This document shows, piece after piece, positions 13,201-24,080 of a stretch of DNA of 64,000 nt. Source of the stretch: Albula goreensis (Eukaryota; Chordata; Actinopteri; Albuliformes; Albulidae); NCBI GenBank assembly GCA_022829145.1, contig CM040741.1:49181180-49245179 (forward strand), given 5' to 3'. How positions within the stretch are numbered: position 1 is the first letter of the stretch; each line of letters begins with the position of its first letter. Both the position numbers and the translations under genes were made by a program. The notes below the pieces were generated by a model. It was not told where the DNA came from, did no database searches, and saw only the letters and a list, made by a program, of their open reading frames with translations.

Positions 13201-13986
13201 ATAACAGTATAATTACCATTACTGGTGGCTGCAGCCAGTGGTCAATGTGGTTTCTGTTGAGCCTGTGAGCTGTCGTTCTGTGGAGCTGTGGAGAACTATA
13301 TTCACTTTACTGGGACTCACAGACTGTTACAAGAAGTGTCTCCTTCAGTATTTTCCTCTCTAAGGAGAGAAATGCAGTCTTTTGCAAAGATGCAAAGACA
13401 CAAAGAGCTCCTAGAAATTAGGCCATAATCTCTTTTAGCAGCTCTCCACACTGATATATCAGCATAACCTGGAAGAAGGATAGAAATTCACTTCATCTGC
13501 ACAATTGTGGCCCCTGCTATGATACAGACATAGACCGGTAAAACAGATAGCACGCACTGATTCTGACCATTTCCAAACAGAAAGCAAGCATTACATGGCC
13601 TTGACTGGAAGAGGATGGGGGAGGCCGAAAAGGAGAACCCTCCTGCTCCCACCCTTAAAGGTGCTGCTGAGTCACTGTTTTACCTCCTGACTGGAAAAAG
13701 TGGTGCGACTGGGTAATGGTAGCAACTGTTGTTTGGCATTTGAACCAGGAAATGAATGACAGAATGAGCAGAGCTTTCTGCGAAGCACACTGCTGTTGTC
13801 TGGAAGGGCTGATGAATCGGCATGAGCGGCTGTTATTTCAGCACACTCCCTCCCTGTTTTACAGTGACTTGACTTCCTGTGTCCTGGAACTAACTCCTAA
13901 CTGCTGATAAAGGTCCTTATGATTGACAAAGCCCTCTCTTATCATGACCAGCAGCTGTGTGTCTGTGAGTGTATATTTGTCAGTGT

Positions 13987-14045
<59 letters not shown>

Positions 14046-16808
14046 GGAGTGAGTGAGTGTGTGTCTGACAAAGAAAAAGTAGATGACCCTGTGCCTGTTA
14101 ATGTTATGATATGAAAAGCACACAGAGGTCTTACTTGGATTCACATGAGCTTTATAAATAACTACTTGGCAGCTCAAGTACAAGAGATAAGAAAAAAAAG
14201 TGCAATAAAGAATAACAATCGCAGGCCCTTCAACTCATCTTGACTTAAGCCTCATCCTAAATCAAGAGTAGTGATTTTATCACTTTTTAAAGACCCATAA
14301 TTAGAGTACAAAGTATTTATTACATGCTTCACTTTTAATTAAGATTCTTTTTACTCAAGCCTAAAAGGAAGTGTACATTTCAGAGAAAGAGACAGCAAGT
14401 ATTTGACAAATAATCCCCATGATAAATATTTGGTTGTACCAATCACACAGCGAGGACAGAGCAACAATTATTTATAATTGCTTGCTGCATACAGCCAAAG
14501 CAGTCCCTGGGGTTTATTTGCCCATATTACAGAACAAGACAGAGGCTGTTCTGACTGGTTTGTTTAAGTCTGTCTGTGAATGCAGAAGCAGCCTGCATAT
14601 TGATCAGCATACAGGTTTGTTCTGCTGTCCCCCTGCTTCCTCCATGCATTTCCCTAGTAACAGCTGAACCAAATAGATTTATGTTACCACTGATAATTGT
14701 ATGAAAACCTATAGCACTAGTAGTATTACTACTACTACCACTACTGCTACTACTGCTACTACTAATAATAATAATAATCATCATCATCATCATCATCATC
14801 ATATTTTTTATGACGTCTTGTTATGTTGTTCTTCCTTATATAATAAATACAATAACAACAATACTAATGCTTAAATACTTTGTTCTCAGGAGCTTTAAAT
14901 ATCTCTGAGCCCTTCATGTGTCTGTAACGTGGATTTCTGTGAGCTGGAACAGTGAACGTGATCTTCCATCCCCAAATTAAAGTGACAATGACAACAATGA
15001 AGAACAGGGAGGAGGACAGAAAGTGGAACATCATTATCATCATGACGAAAGATGACGCCCTCAGACAATAAAAACCCAAACTGGAATGACACAAAAGATT
15101 ATTGCTGGATATGAGGCACACCTACATAATGTTATGTAAGCAACTATGTCACACCATGTCATTCACTACCTTTGCAGACACTCTAACAAAGAATGTCTAA
15201 CCTCACCATGCAACATAACTACTTGCTGTACATCACTCCATATTTTTCATATGTTCGTTTAAGCATTGCAGTTTAAGTAAGTCTATAAAAGCAGAATAAA
15301 AAGGAAGAGTCCAACCAGGTTATCTCTTTTGTAAATTCTAGATCACAGACCATTTAATTAACCTCCCCACCATAATGCAAACCAAGAGACAAGCACAAGA
15401 ACTCCCTGCCGCTGACTGAGTCAGCAGAGAGAGCAGACCATGTTCAACAAGGTGGGAAGAGATGGACAGAAAACAGCAGAACAAAGAGTGTGAAAGTTCA
15501 TGGACAGCTGCTATCTTCTGCCTCTCACATCACGAGGATCACAATGCCACTCGATGCAGACAGAAGTGCTTGACCTTGACAATAGTTGACAGGGAAAGGC
15601 TGTGTATGAGCACAGACAGAGCACCACTGGCTGCTAAATAAAAGCTGCATGACAAGGGAGACACAAAAGGGAGAGCAAAAGCAGCCATATTCTGGTATAA
15701 GCACAGACACTGACTTACAGTTATTTTTGATTGTTTACACACAGTTTCGAAAATTATACTACTTTTTTCAATACTCAAAGCAAAAACCACAAAACCATTA
15801 ATCATGTTAACAAAGCTCCACAAATCTTGGAAAAACAAAAAACCACTTCATTCAGCACCATATAATCTCTCAAACTGGAAGTTTTGCATCAACAGTACAT
15901 ACACAAGAATCATGTGAACAGACCTTACCAATCAGAGAACCATTTGCATACTGATTTGGTCAATTAAAAACACTTCAATGAATGTCTTATCAGATGTTAC
16001 ATGCCTTTTGTATCTTCACGATTACACATACTATCTATGTACAGTAGCAAGCAAATGCAAACATTTCCACAAAAGTAGGTATTGTGTAAAGTATTGTTCT
16101 TCAGATAATGGGAGAAAAACAGAGTCTGTGCTCTTAAAGAAGAACAGACAGAGATGCAGACATTAGTCATTTTCTATGACTCTAAGAGAAGTACTGAGAG
16201 AGGGAGAAGTACTGAGAGATCGTGGTGGGGTGATGTGTGGCAGAAATAGGAAATAAGTGTGGAGTTATCTGAAATATCATTTCTACATAGGCCTAATTGT
16301 CCTCTCAGTGTTGTCATATCCTCTCAATGTTTTCTTTAACCAAAAAAAGAAAAACAAACATACAATTCAATTCTTACTTTACTGAATACTTCTTAATGGT
16401 CGTGATTCTGATTGTTATTGAATTAAATTTAATTTACATTGAATGTATATCTTATGACATGACTGCCAACACTTGCATAGAAGAAACACTACATTTGAAG
16501 GGTATCAGTAAGTTTGCATGCACAGGACAGAAGTACTTGTCAACAAACAAAGCCGATAGAAACTGATAACATGGTGTGACTTAGGCCTCACAGTATTAAA
16601 GTCACACATAAGAGACAGGCACGCACATGTAGCCAATCTGAAATCAGCACAGAGGTGCTTGTAGCCAAAGAGAAGGCATATCTGTTTACAGGACACCAAA
16701 GGATTCTTTTTCACAGAAGGTTCATCTTACTCCTAAGTAGGGTATATTACAGCACACGTACAAACAAACATTCTTGCACGTTGATGCACATTATCACATG
16801 TGCACAGA

Positions 16809-16887
<79 letters not shown>

Positions 16888-19800
16888 ACACACACACACA
16901 AAGAGAGATTAGCAATGAAACAAAGGAATGATTGCAGCTTATCCCAATTACTCAGGTCAGATTCAATCTAAGCCAATGGAAACACACATTTGAATAATTC
17001 CAGCACTTGAACTGGTTATAAAATGTGTGCATATCACTGCTATCATGTGGGAGCAGCCTGTAGTCTAGTGGCTAATGTACATGACTAAGACCCCTGAGGT
17101 TGGTGGTTCAAGCTAGCCACAGCAAGAACACCATTGCTGTTGGGCCTTTGAGCTAGGCCCTTAACCCCACATTGCTCCCAGTGGGGATTGGCCCTTGGTT
17201 ACCCGAATCAACTGTAAGTCGCTTAAAAAGCGTGAGGAAAAGATTGTATTATGTGGTGATGCTCTGGTCAAATGAGTGGGGTAGTTAGGAAAGTTTGCTG
17301 AATGGTAGTCAAGATGAATACTCTCCAGTTGTGTCAGAGCACATCCCAATATTTAACAAAAATACAGAAACACACACACACACCGAAAAGAAATTCATGA
17401 TCCTGGAAAGACACTTTACGAGCACACTTTGCTGTATCTTGTGATTGTGTGCACACTGCATAACATTGAGAGAGATTATAGTCTCAAGACGGATAAAGAT
17501 AAAAATTCTTCCCTCCGAGAATTAAACAGAGCTGTTTATTTTTCTTTCATACAGCGGCATTGTGAAATGACTAAGCCAGCAGCATAACATATTAATGCCT
17601 GATTAACTGCCTCCAAACTGGACTTGAGTTCTGCAAATATCACTTCATTAATATTTTATCTGCAAAAGCACCGCTTTGACCAGCTGAATATTACATGATA
17701 TTTCATTAAACAGCAAACCTAATTCAAATTAACATCTTTTCACTGACACACAGTTTTCCCACAGTGACCTTCTTATGAGAAATAGAGAAATATGAGGTCA
17801 GGATTCTAAATCGGATTTAAACAACCTACCATATTTTCCTTTCTGACTCAAACTCTGAGGTCAGAATTTGGCACTCTGCAGTGTCTTTTGGAAAGTTACT
17901 GGGAGGACCTAGAGTTGTGCATTAGTTATGTGTCTATTTAAAACCTTTTGATCAACAATGTCTAATTGAGCCAAGTTGCAACTATGCACAATGATAAATG
18001 TGTTAATGGACAGACATTTAGTTATGGAACTTCTCTAATTTTATGATGAACTGACCACCATAAACGGAAGGGTGGTAGGGGAGAGAGAGAGAGAGAGAGA
18101 GAGTGAGAGAGAGTGAGAGAGAGAGCAAAAGAGAAAGAGAGACAGAGCAAGACAAAGACTTCAGACTTTTAAAGTGCCTTTATTGATCACTTACAAACAC
18201 CTGTCCAGTGATGAAAAGTACGAAATAACGTCAAACTTAGAGTTGATTAAAAACCCCCCACCGCCCTACACCCACAAACCAGCTATATGGTGATGTTGCT
18301 CTCTGTCCCATCAACACTGCAAACTGCACCACTTATACTCCAAACCTTTCTGAACCTATCAATGGCAAGACAGAAAGAGAGAGAAAATTGACCAATTAGA
18401 ATCCCTTTATCTTTAAATGAAAGATGTGTAATTATGGGAGCGGAGGAAAGTGAAACGCAGGTAACACAACTTGTCGCATAACCCCCTGTAAAACCTTCTC
18501 TAAATGCCATTCTGTTCAAACACAAATACATCCTACAGCCTTCTTCAAATGTCTTGCATAGGTCATTGATGAAGTGCCACCCATGAAAGTGTGGAATGCA
18601 TACCAAAACAATCTAACTAAAAGCCCTACGTCACATGGTACATTTCTTCACAACAGAAGAAAATAATATACCTCACCTACATGCAACTACAAAGCCCATA
18701 TGACCTCAGAAAAACAAAGCATGACCATTTTGGCATGCAACTTCTTTAGCTCTTCTCATCATTTGCACAGCCAACCCCACCCAGAATCCACAGTTGTCTG
18801 AAGTGATAAAAAATTTCAATATCCTGAATACCCTAAAATATACATACTCAATTCATAAGCATGCAGACATGCAATTTGTGCTACATCACCAAACGCTGCT
18901 GCCTCAATCCTATTTCTTCTAGTCAACCAAGTACCTACCCAAATATAAAATGAATCAAGTAAAGATTAATCATTATCTGTACATGTGGCATGGGCCAAAA
19001 AAAACATCAAGAGTGAACATGTTCCTCAAGATGACATAAAATCCCAGGAGTGAACAGTTCTGGTCTATCAAGAATAGCAGGTAAAAAAAACGACTGGTAG
19101 GAAAAAAATATGCCCCACCCACCATTTGATTAACCTGGACAAGGTAGTTATTGGTGACAATGTGTCTGCATGGGAACCCAGACCTCTGGGGAAGGGTCAC
19201 TTGTACAAAAGCCTCCACTATGAATCTGACATGGCTCTCCCTTCCCCTACATTCTGCCCTACACCCTGTACAGTTCCCAAATGAGTGAGCTCAGTAGAGA
19301 GGGTTGAGAAAAGCAGATTGATAGTGTTGTCAGGACTAGGTGTGACATGGAACACCCAATGCTAGTTGATGGTTATGCAGATTATTACATCTACCCAGCA
19401 TCTACCCCATGCTGACCAGGAGCAGTTGCACAGAGACGGCTGCACCAATAGTGTAGCCTCCCTTAAAATCAGCCCAAGGTTGGGCAACAACTTCGACACA
19501 TAAATGTTGAAATGCTTAGGCACATTATTCTTCCTCCTCAGATTGTTTTCCCTCTTTCTGTTCCATGCCTGGCTATTGTTCATAAGATAAACCCATGATT
19601 TCTTTGGTTCATCTCAGTGTTCTGACAATAATTGAAAGTTTAAGCCATTTACATCTGTATGGATGAGATAAGAATGTAGTCAATTGATAACTGAATGTCA
19701 TATATTTTGGGCAAGAAGCTTATGCAATATACTGTGTGTTCTTTTTTGCAAAAAGTGTTATTCCAAACTGCAATCTGAGAGAAACAAATAAAATGTTTTT

Positions 19801-21034
19801 AGACTTTTGCAGAATTTGAATAGGAATTTGGCACCTTTTGTGGATTTGGTAATTGTGTCTAGCATTGAACAGCTAATATGTAAGCAGTTCTTATATACTG
19901 TAAAGTTTATGTGACTGAACAAAGTGTGTGCATGTGTGTGTTAGAGAGAGAGAGATAGCTCTTTATACAGCCGTCGTATCAACACTGAATACAGACTACT
20001 TTTATCCAAAGCAGTGACTGTGTTTCTGCCAACACACCGACCAAACGAGGGGAATGAAAGAGAACAGAACAAACGGTTAATTATTGTCAGCTCAAGTCAC
20101 CCTCAGTTTTCTGCCACGCACCAAGTTTTCTAAGAACACATTCTCTGTTTGATATTAAAGCACGGTATCGACTGAAAGAGAAAAAACCTAACAGATGACA
20201 GCGGGCAAGCAGTTTCACCGCTGCTAGTATGCTTTTAAGAGAAAAGTTTCTCTGAATTCTTATCGAACGAGACGTTTTAAGACTCAAGGGAACTCAGTTG
20301 TTTTGATACATGAAATGCTTTTCTCTGTCGAAGCTACATTGCCCAAGCAAACGAATTGCTATAGCGGAGACCTAGAATTATATTATGACGTGAATAATTA
20401 AGTAAGTCATTTGTATGTGTGCCTCTTCCGGTGGTTAGCGTTTTCTCGTTACACTTGGCTGACTAAGTCGTCTAATTTTAATACATCATGAAGAATCTCT
20501 CGCTCATACAATCTATTATTTTTTATGGACAAATCTGGCAACGTTCCTGGGCAGACCGGTTCTTGAATCTAAGAAAACACTTGATTAATTTTTTTTTCAT
20601 GCAAGTGCTAGTATACAGGGTATGTACTTTAAAACTAATTTTGTTTGCTCTCTAATGCCACACACGGATCCCGAAGACACTCACTCGGTCTTGTTGCGGT
20701 CTCTGTTCTCGTTCAGGTCCAGCAGGTTGATGACGACTTGTCCGAGCTGCTTGTCAAGCCCAACCAGGGCCCGGTGCATGACAATTACACGCAGGGTGCA
20801 GCGCTCAGCGTTACTGTGGTGGAACAGCGGCAGGTCGAAGCTGGCCTCCTCCTTCCACACGGGCGAGACGCTTTTCTCTGCCACGGCGGTGGAGAACTTG
20901 TCCTTGGCCACCTGCATGATTGCGTACGCGTCGTTGGTGCCATTCTTGCCCTTGATCCTCAGGTTCCTCGCCTGGAACACCGTTACCTTAACGCTCGTGG
21001 GGTACCACTGGTGACTCTGATCGGCCAAAGACAT
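1444..21034 (-). CDS. rab11fip1: Rab11 family-interacting protein 1 (Rab-coupling protein), 3' end missing
   Basis: Class I Rab11 effectors link Rab11/Rab4 vesicles on recycling endosomes to membranes through an N-terminal C2 domain and a C-terminal Rab-binding helix. Four coding exons join in phase: 21034-20685 (ends phase 2), 9286-8832 (phase 1), 8538-6675 (phase 2), 2958-1444 (phase 2). About 1394 residues are visible. The C2 domain is at about residues 10-115, followed by the conserved block with RNNMTASMFDLS, then SQSMSTL and CINGSHVYME motifs that match human FIP1 better than FIP5. Exon 3 encodes a Glu/Arg-rich helix of about 460 residues not known to me in the human protein, then NPF repeats. 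Exon 4 is Pro-rich. The start at 21034 (MSLADQ) is chosen by similarity to the human N-terminus (MSLMVS); the frame stays open upstream to an ATG at 21133. The Rab11-binding exon lies left of the window. The a/b paralogue assignment was not made. Confidence 0.9.
2959..6674 (-). other. Intron 3 of rab11fip1 (non-coding)
   Basis: No additional exon that fits the phases was seen. The stretch holds a long (CA)41 microsatellite at 4071-4152, a C-run near 3895-3905 and generally AT-rich sequence. Short open frames here have no recognisable protein features. Confidence 0.7.
4071..4152. repeat. (CA)41 microsatellite
   Basis: Uninterrupted CA dinucleotide array of 82 bp inside a rab11fip1 intron. Confidence 0.99.
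6675..8538 (-). CDS. rab11fip1: rab11fip1 exon 3: long Glu/Arg helix and NPF repeats
   Basis: This is a 1864-bp exon (phase 1 in, phase 2 out). It opens with KKKFKFLTHKRTGSSDSK and the conserved VCINGSHVYMETP, then about 460 residues (nt about 8268-6890) made almost only of E, R, K, Q, L and M in repeats like EEQERKRREEELERK. The pattern resembles trichohyalin and single-alpha-helix domains. Near the 3' end three NPF motifs occur, two followed by acidic ED, plus a degenerate MPFEE (nt 6746-6835). Several repeat units are nearly identical in DNA, so length may vary between individuals. The opposite strand shows long Ser/Leu-rich open frames that are only shadows of this repeat. Confidence 0.88.
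8832..9286 (-). CDS. rab11fip1: rab11fip1 exon 2: conserved class I FIP basic block
   Basis: Acceptor ...CTGATAG at 9287 and donor GAAG|GTGAGG at 8831. The product starts WFKLLDKNGKADKERGE and completes the C2 C-terminus with LLDIQFMRNNMTASMFDLS, the segment most conserved between human FIP1 and FIP5. A lysine-rich run (DKKKKKKSKLKS) follows. Phase 2 in and phase 1 out fit the neighbouring exons exactly. Confidence 0.92.
10158..10218. repeat. (GA)n microsatellite
   Basis: Uninterrupted GA repeat of about 61 bp, preceded by a short imperfect GA tract. Confidence 0.98.
11921..11970. repeat. Imperfect (CA)n repeat
   Basis: CA-rich array interrupted by GACA and GCAC units. Confidence 0.9.
13984..14050. 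repeat. Compound (GT)n(GA)n microsatellite
   Basis: A GT array up to about 14024 passes directly into a GA array, then GAGT units. Confidence 0.97.
14716..14802. repeat. Compound trinucleotide repeat (ACT/GCT/AAT/ATC)
   Basis: Runs of ACT and GCT turn into AAT and finally (ATC)n. All units are trinucleotides, giving a compound array of about 87 bp. Confidence 0.95.
16812..16900. repeat. (TA)n microsatellite followed by short (CA)n
   Basis: About 73 bp of pure TA followed by a short CA array. Such TA tracts can extrude cruciforms and are often length-variable. Confidence 0.98.
17050..17235 (+). mobile_element. tRNA-derived SINE, diverged
   Basis: The 5' part carries a pol III A-box-like TAGTCTAGTGGCTAA and a B-box-like GGTTGGTGGTTCAAGC with tRNA-like spacing. 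The body contains TTGAGCTAGGCCCTTAACCC and CATTGCTCC, then CAACTGTAAGTCGCTTAAAA and AGCG. This order matches the common fish tRNA-SINE body (...CCTTGAGCAAGGCACTTAACCCC...TGTAAGTCGCTTTGGATAAAAGCG) as I remember it. Several mismatches show that it is an old copy, not an active tRNA gene. Confidence 0.8.
18079..18127. repeat. Imperfect (GA)n repeat
   Basis: GA array with GTGA interruptions, inside intron 1 of rab11fip1. Confidence 0.95.
20685..21034 (-). CDS. rab11fip1: rab11fip1 exon 1: C2 domain
   Basis: Encodes about 116 residues with a typical C2 core: WYPTSVKVTVFQARNL, then TNDAYAIMQVAKDKFSTAV, then SPVWKEEASFDLP and LLDLNENRD. In class I FIPs this domain binds PtdIns(3,4,5)P3 and phosphatidic acid to target the plasma membrane and recycling compartment. 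The donor is GA|GTGAGT at 20684. It lies in a CpG-rich patch, as expected for a first exon at a promoter. Confidence 0.93.
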
Positions 21035-21245
21035 TGGTACCCGCGGGGAAGAGGTACGGCGCTGGTCTAAATAAAATTTGCCCGGACTGCGTACCGGTGC
21101 GAAGGTGGTTTGCTTCTTGTAATACCTTGACAAACTTTTCCTGTAGTTCTCAAGTGGAAGAAAAACTCATGGGTTGTTGTAATATTAGATGCGTTGGGCG
21201 GGTAGCGGTACGCTGGCTCAAATGACGCACCCTCTTACATTAGAA
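20880..21245 (-). promoter_or_regulatory. CpG-rich promoter region of rab11fip1
   Basis: CpG dinucleotides are dense around the start codon (for example GCGTACGCGTCG, CCGCGGGG, GCGTACCGGTGCG), in sharp contrast to the CpG-poor flanks. A GC box GGGCGGG is at 21196-21202. No TATA box was recognised. The transcription start is inferred to lie within roughly 21.04-21.3 kb. Confidence 0.6.
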
Positions 21246-21302
21246 GCGTTTCACAAGACTTGACACTCCTTCGGGTCAGCGACCAGGAAGAGGGCGGCTC
21301 CG

Positions 21303-23105
21303 GGATTGTGGCAGGTTGTTGCTGCTTTCTGTCAGACTACATTAACTCTCTCCACTACTCGTTCAGTAATCATTATTTTACTCTCTTGCGAGTAATCGAA
21401 AAGGAAAGGATCCAATCAGCATTTGGCAATCACTTGATTACAGAGTTAGGTATCCGTCGGTAGCTATAAACTTCATTAAGTAACTCGATTTGATTTATGT
21501 CTACTTAAGTTGATTATATTCTCATACATTGCATGTATACATTTTTGTGTGTTCTTACACATCCCTATAAGGCCTTGATTTTGATGCAAACTACCAACTT
21601 TCCACCAATGCTGGTAGACGGCACAGTTATACCAACCTCCCAGGTCCTACACCCCTCTCATTCTCTTCTACTTTACTTTTCATTGACTAAATGATAGATT
21701 TACAGGTGGAACTGGGGGATCCTAACTGATTGTGGTGTGGAGATAGGGCAGATACAGAGTCCGATGGGGTTGGTTGCAACAGTGAAGGGTTCTATCACTT
21801 CCACAATAGTGTGGGGTCCTTTTTCCTGGAATGGTGTTGGTGTAATCTTCAATGTTTATCTAGATTTAATGATCATCGGTTATCACCGAGACCACATGTT
21901 GCAGCATTTCTGTCATGATGGGAGGGCTGTTTTCCTGGATGACAATGCCCAAATCCACAGAGTAGATGTGATCACCTTATGGTTTGATGAGCATTAAAGT
22001 TGTGTTACCTCTGTGCCATAGCCGTCTCGATCACCAGATCTAAACCCACTCAAAATGAACAGGAAACTCAGAAACAAAATCTGAGAAAGCATTGTCAATC
22101 CTAATCAATATGACATTAGTTGAGTGACTCTCATTGTGGAATATTTCTGCATACGTTCTGCAGAATGAAATCAGATACCCTCACAACTGAATTATATAAA
22201 AAAAAAAATAAACAAAGTTACTCATCATAGATTGTTATTTGGTGACAAGAGTGAAGAACATTAAAACTTACAAAATATTCATGCATTTATATCCTACCAT
22301 ACACTGCTAGTGTCCTTTTGAATATATTCAGTTAAATAGGCCAACATTAATTTCAGTCTGTTTCTCAGTTTCAGATTAATTTCAGATTGATTTGATTTTC
22401 ACCCATTTCCTTTCTGAAATGAAGGTGTTTTTGCTGTGCTGTGCAGCAAATTATTTCCCATGGCTGTTCTCTGCCTTGTGGACCTGATGTGCCCTCTACT
22501 GGTTGAAACCAAAATCACACAGAAAATCAACCAGGTGGCACAAAAATGTGAAGGAGCACACGAAATGGAGACCATAACATTCAGTTGAATTGCAGAACCA
22601 AATCCTAAATTGAAATGCAAATCTCATATTATTTAACTCATGTTCAGTAATGTTAATTACATAGTGTAAATGCTTGATATTCAGAAAGTAAACAGACCTA
22701 TCTCAAACAGAATGAATGAAAACATAACACAACATAACATGCTGCATTAAACCTCAAAACCAAAATTTTTCAGCAGCAGAATAAACATTGTAAAACACAC
22801 ATATAAAAATAAAATTCTGCCTCATCAAATATCACCTGATTACACTACTTTCAATCCACCCAAATCAAAGCTTTCTGCACAGTTTCCCATTGTTTACACT
22901 TTCCTTACTATCCTGCAGTACACTTCAATCACTATTTGTTCATTTCATGTGTAAAGGAATCCTGGACGTTACCTATTCACCCTCATGCTGTTGCCCAGGG
23001 GTTGCTGACCCTGCTCATGGAAAGCCACACCATGTGCTGCTTTTGTTTCACTTTAAAATCAGCAAATGAATGAAGCCCAATAAAATATATGGTACACATT
23101 CAGCT
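21303..23105. other. Intergenic stretch between rab11fip1 and pdlim2
   Basis: No gene was recognised. It contains a decayed Tc1-like transposase (21727-22180). The part from 22200 to 23105 is AT-rich and includes the presumed 3' UTR of pdlim2. I saw no canonical AATAAA on the minus strand close to the stop codon. Confidence 0.6.
21727..22180 (+). pseudogene. Degenerate Tc1/mariner-type transposase fragment
   Basis: Across shifting plus-strand frames the pieces follow the order of a Tc1 transposase C-terminal half: a VWR-like start, then GSITSTIVWGPFSWNGVG (family: GGGSVMVWGCFSWHGVG), then VFLDDNAQIHRVDVITLWFD (family: FQQDNDPKHTS..VQEWF, with the second catalytic Asp), a stop, then PSRSPDLNPLK (family: WPAQSPDLNPIE). 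Stops and at least two frameshifts break it. The third catalytic acidic residue, expected just after SPDLNP, is Lys (LK) or lost. It is certainly inactive. No terminal inverted repeats were identified. Confidence 0.82.
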
Positions 23106-24080
23106 TTATGTGGAGGCATAGAGGTGCGGGAGGCTGGCCCGGCGCTGCTGTCTCTCTCTGGCGTGCCTCTGGCAGAACACATCATCGCCCACCCAGAAGC
23201 GGCTACGCAGCCGCAGGTTCAGGTCACAGTCTGCGCAGACGAAGCACTCTGCATGGCGGAACCGAGTATCTGTGATCTGCAGTGCCTGTGTGCTGTAGGA
23301 AGGATCAGGATTAGTATTCCTCACACACACACACACACACACGCACACACGCACACACACAAATAAACATTGAGCAAATAAAATATTAAATAAAGGAATC
23401 CATTCCTTTATTAAAAAGTTCTTCTTAAGCCCAAGAAATCTTCTACTTTTTACCTCTATTGGTGCTATTGGCAATCAGTCTCCTGCAGCTGAGTAGCACC
23501 ACATTCAATTAAGGCTGTCATGACAGAGAAATATGTGTATGCTGGTGTGTGTGAGTGTGTACTTGTATGAATGTGAGTATCGATGTCACTCACTTACAGG
23601 ATTCTGTTGCCGCATCTCTCACAGGTATGGAACTTCTGATCCCTAGCCTGGGAGGGGTGGAGCCTGTGACTGCCAAATGACCTTCGACCCACGGACCTCA
23701 CTGCATTCTCTGGAACAGAATGATGGAGGTAAGTATTTTGGGCACATCAGCCCTCATGTAAGCAGGGCTTATGAGACGCACTGTTTGGAAACTGGGCCAT
23801 CTGGTGGTGGAACAATGTTACAGCAGGAGGCACTCAGTCTCTCAGCCAGTCAGGCATTTAGTCATTTAGTCAGTCAGTGAAGCCTGTCAGTCAGTCACTC
23901 GCTCAAATCTCTTACAGAGAGTCTGTCAGTCATGTCTAACCTCTCTCTTGTGCCTCCATAGCCTCCTGGAGCAGACGGAAGGTGTTTGACTGCTGGGGTG
24001 TAGTGTGGAACTTGCTGTTTCCCTGTATCATCTTGTACACCTCAGAGCTTTGGGAAAACATGTGCATGGCCTCCTCCAAA
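23106..24080 (-). CDS. pdlim2: pdlim2 C-terminal exons with LIM domain
   Basis: 24080-23941 encodes the family motif SSEVYKMIQGNSKFHTTP and FRLLQEAMEAQE. 23709-23598 encodes FHTCERCGNRI, the first zinc-binding Cys pair. 23292-23106 encodes RFRHAECFVCADC and ends LPHLYAST-stop. Zinc ligands Cys-x2-Cys, His-x2-Cys, Cys-x2-Cys and a final Cys-x2-His are present. Confidence 0.92.

Larger units (their letters stand above)
9287..20684 (-). other. Large intron 1 of rab11fip1 (about 11.4 kb), non-coding
   Basis: No exon was recognised between the C2 exon and exon 2, and the two join in phase without one. It contains several microsatellites, an A-run at 12219-12236, a tRNA-derived SINE at 17050-17235 and two AT-rich stretches (12340-12420 and 17500-17770) dense in TAAT cores that look more like constrained regulatory DNA than neutral intron. 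Confidence 0.7.

Noticed and set aside
17050..17125. Functional tRNA gene
   Set aside because: The A- and B-box-like sequences belong to a diverged SINE. The cloverleaf stems do not pair and a SINE body follows.
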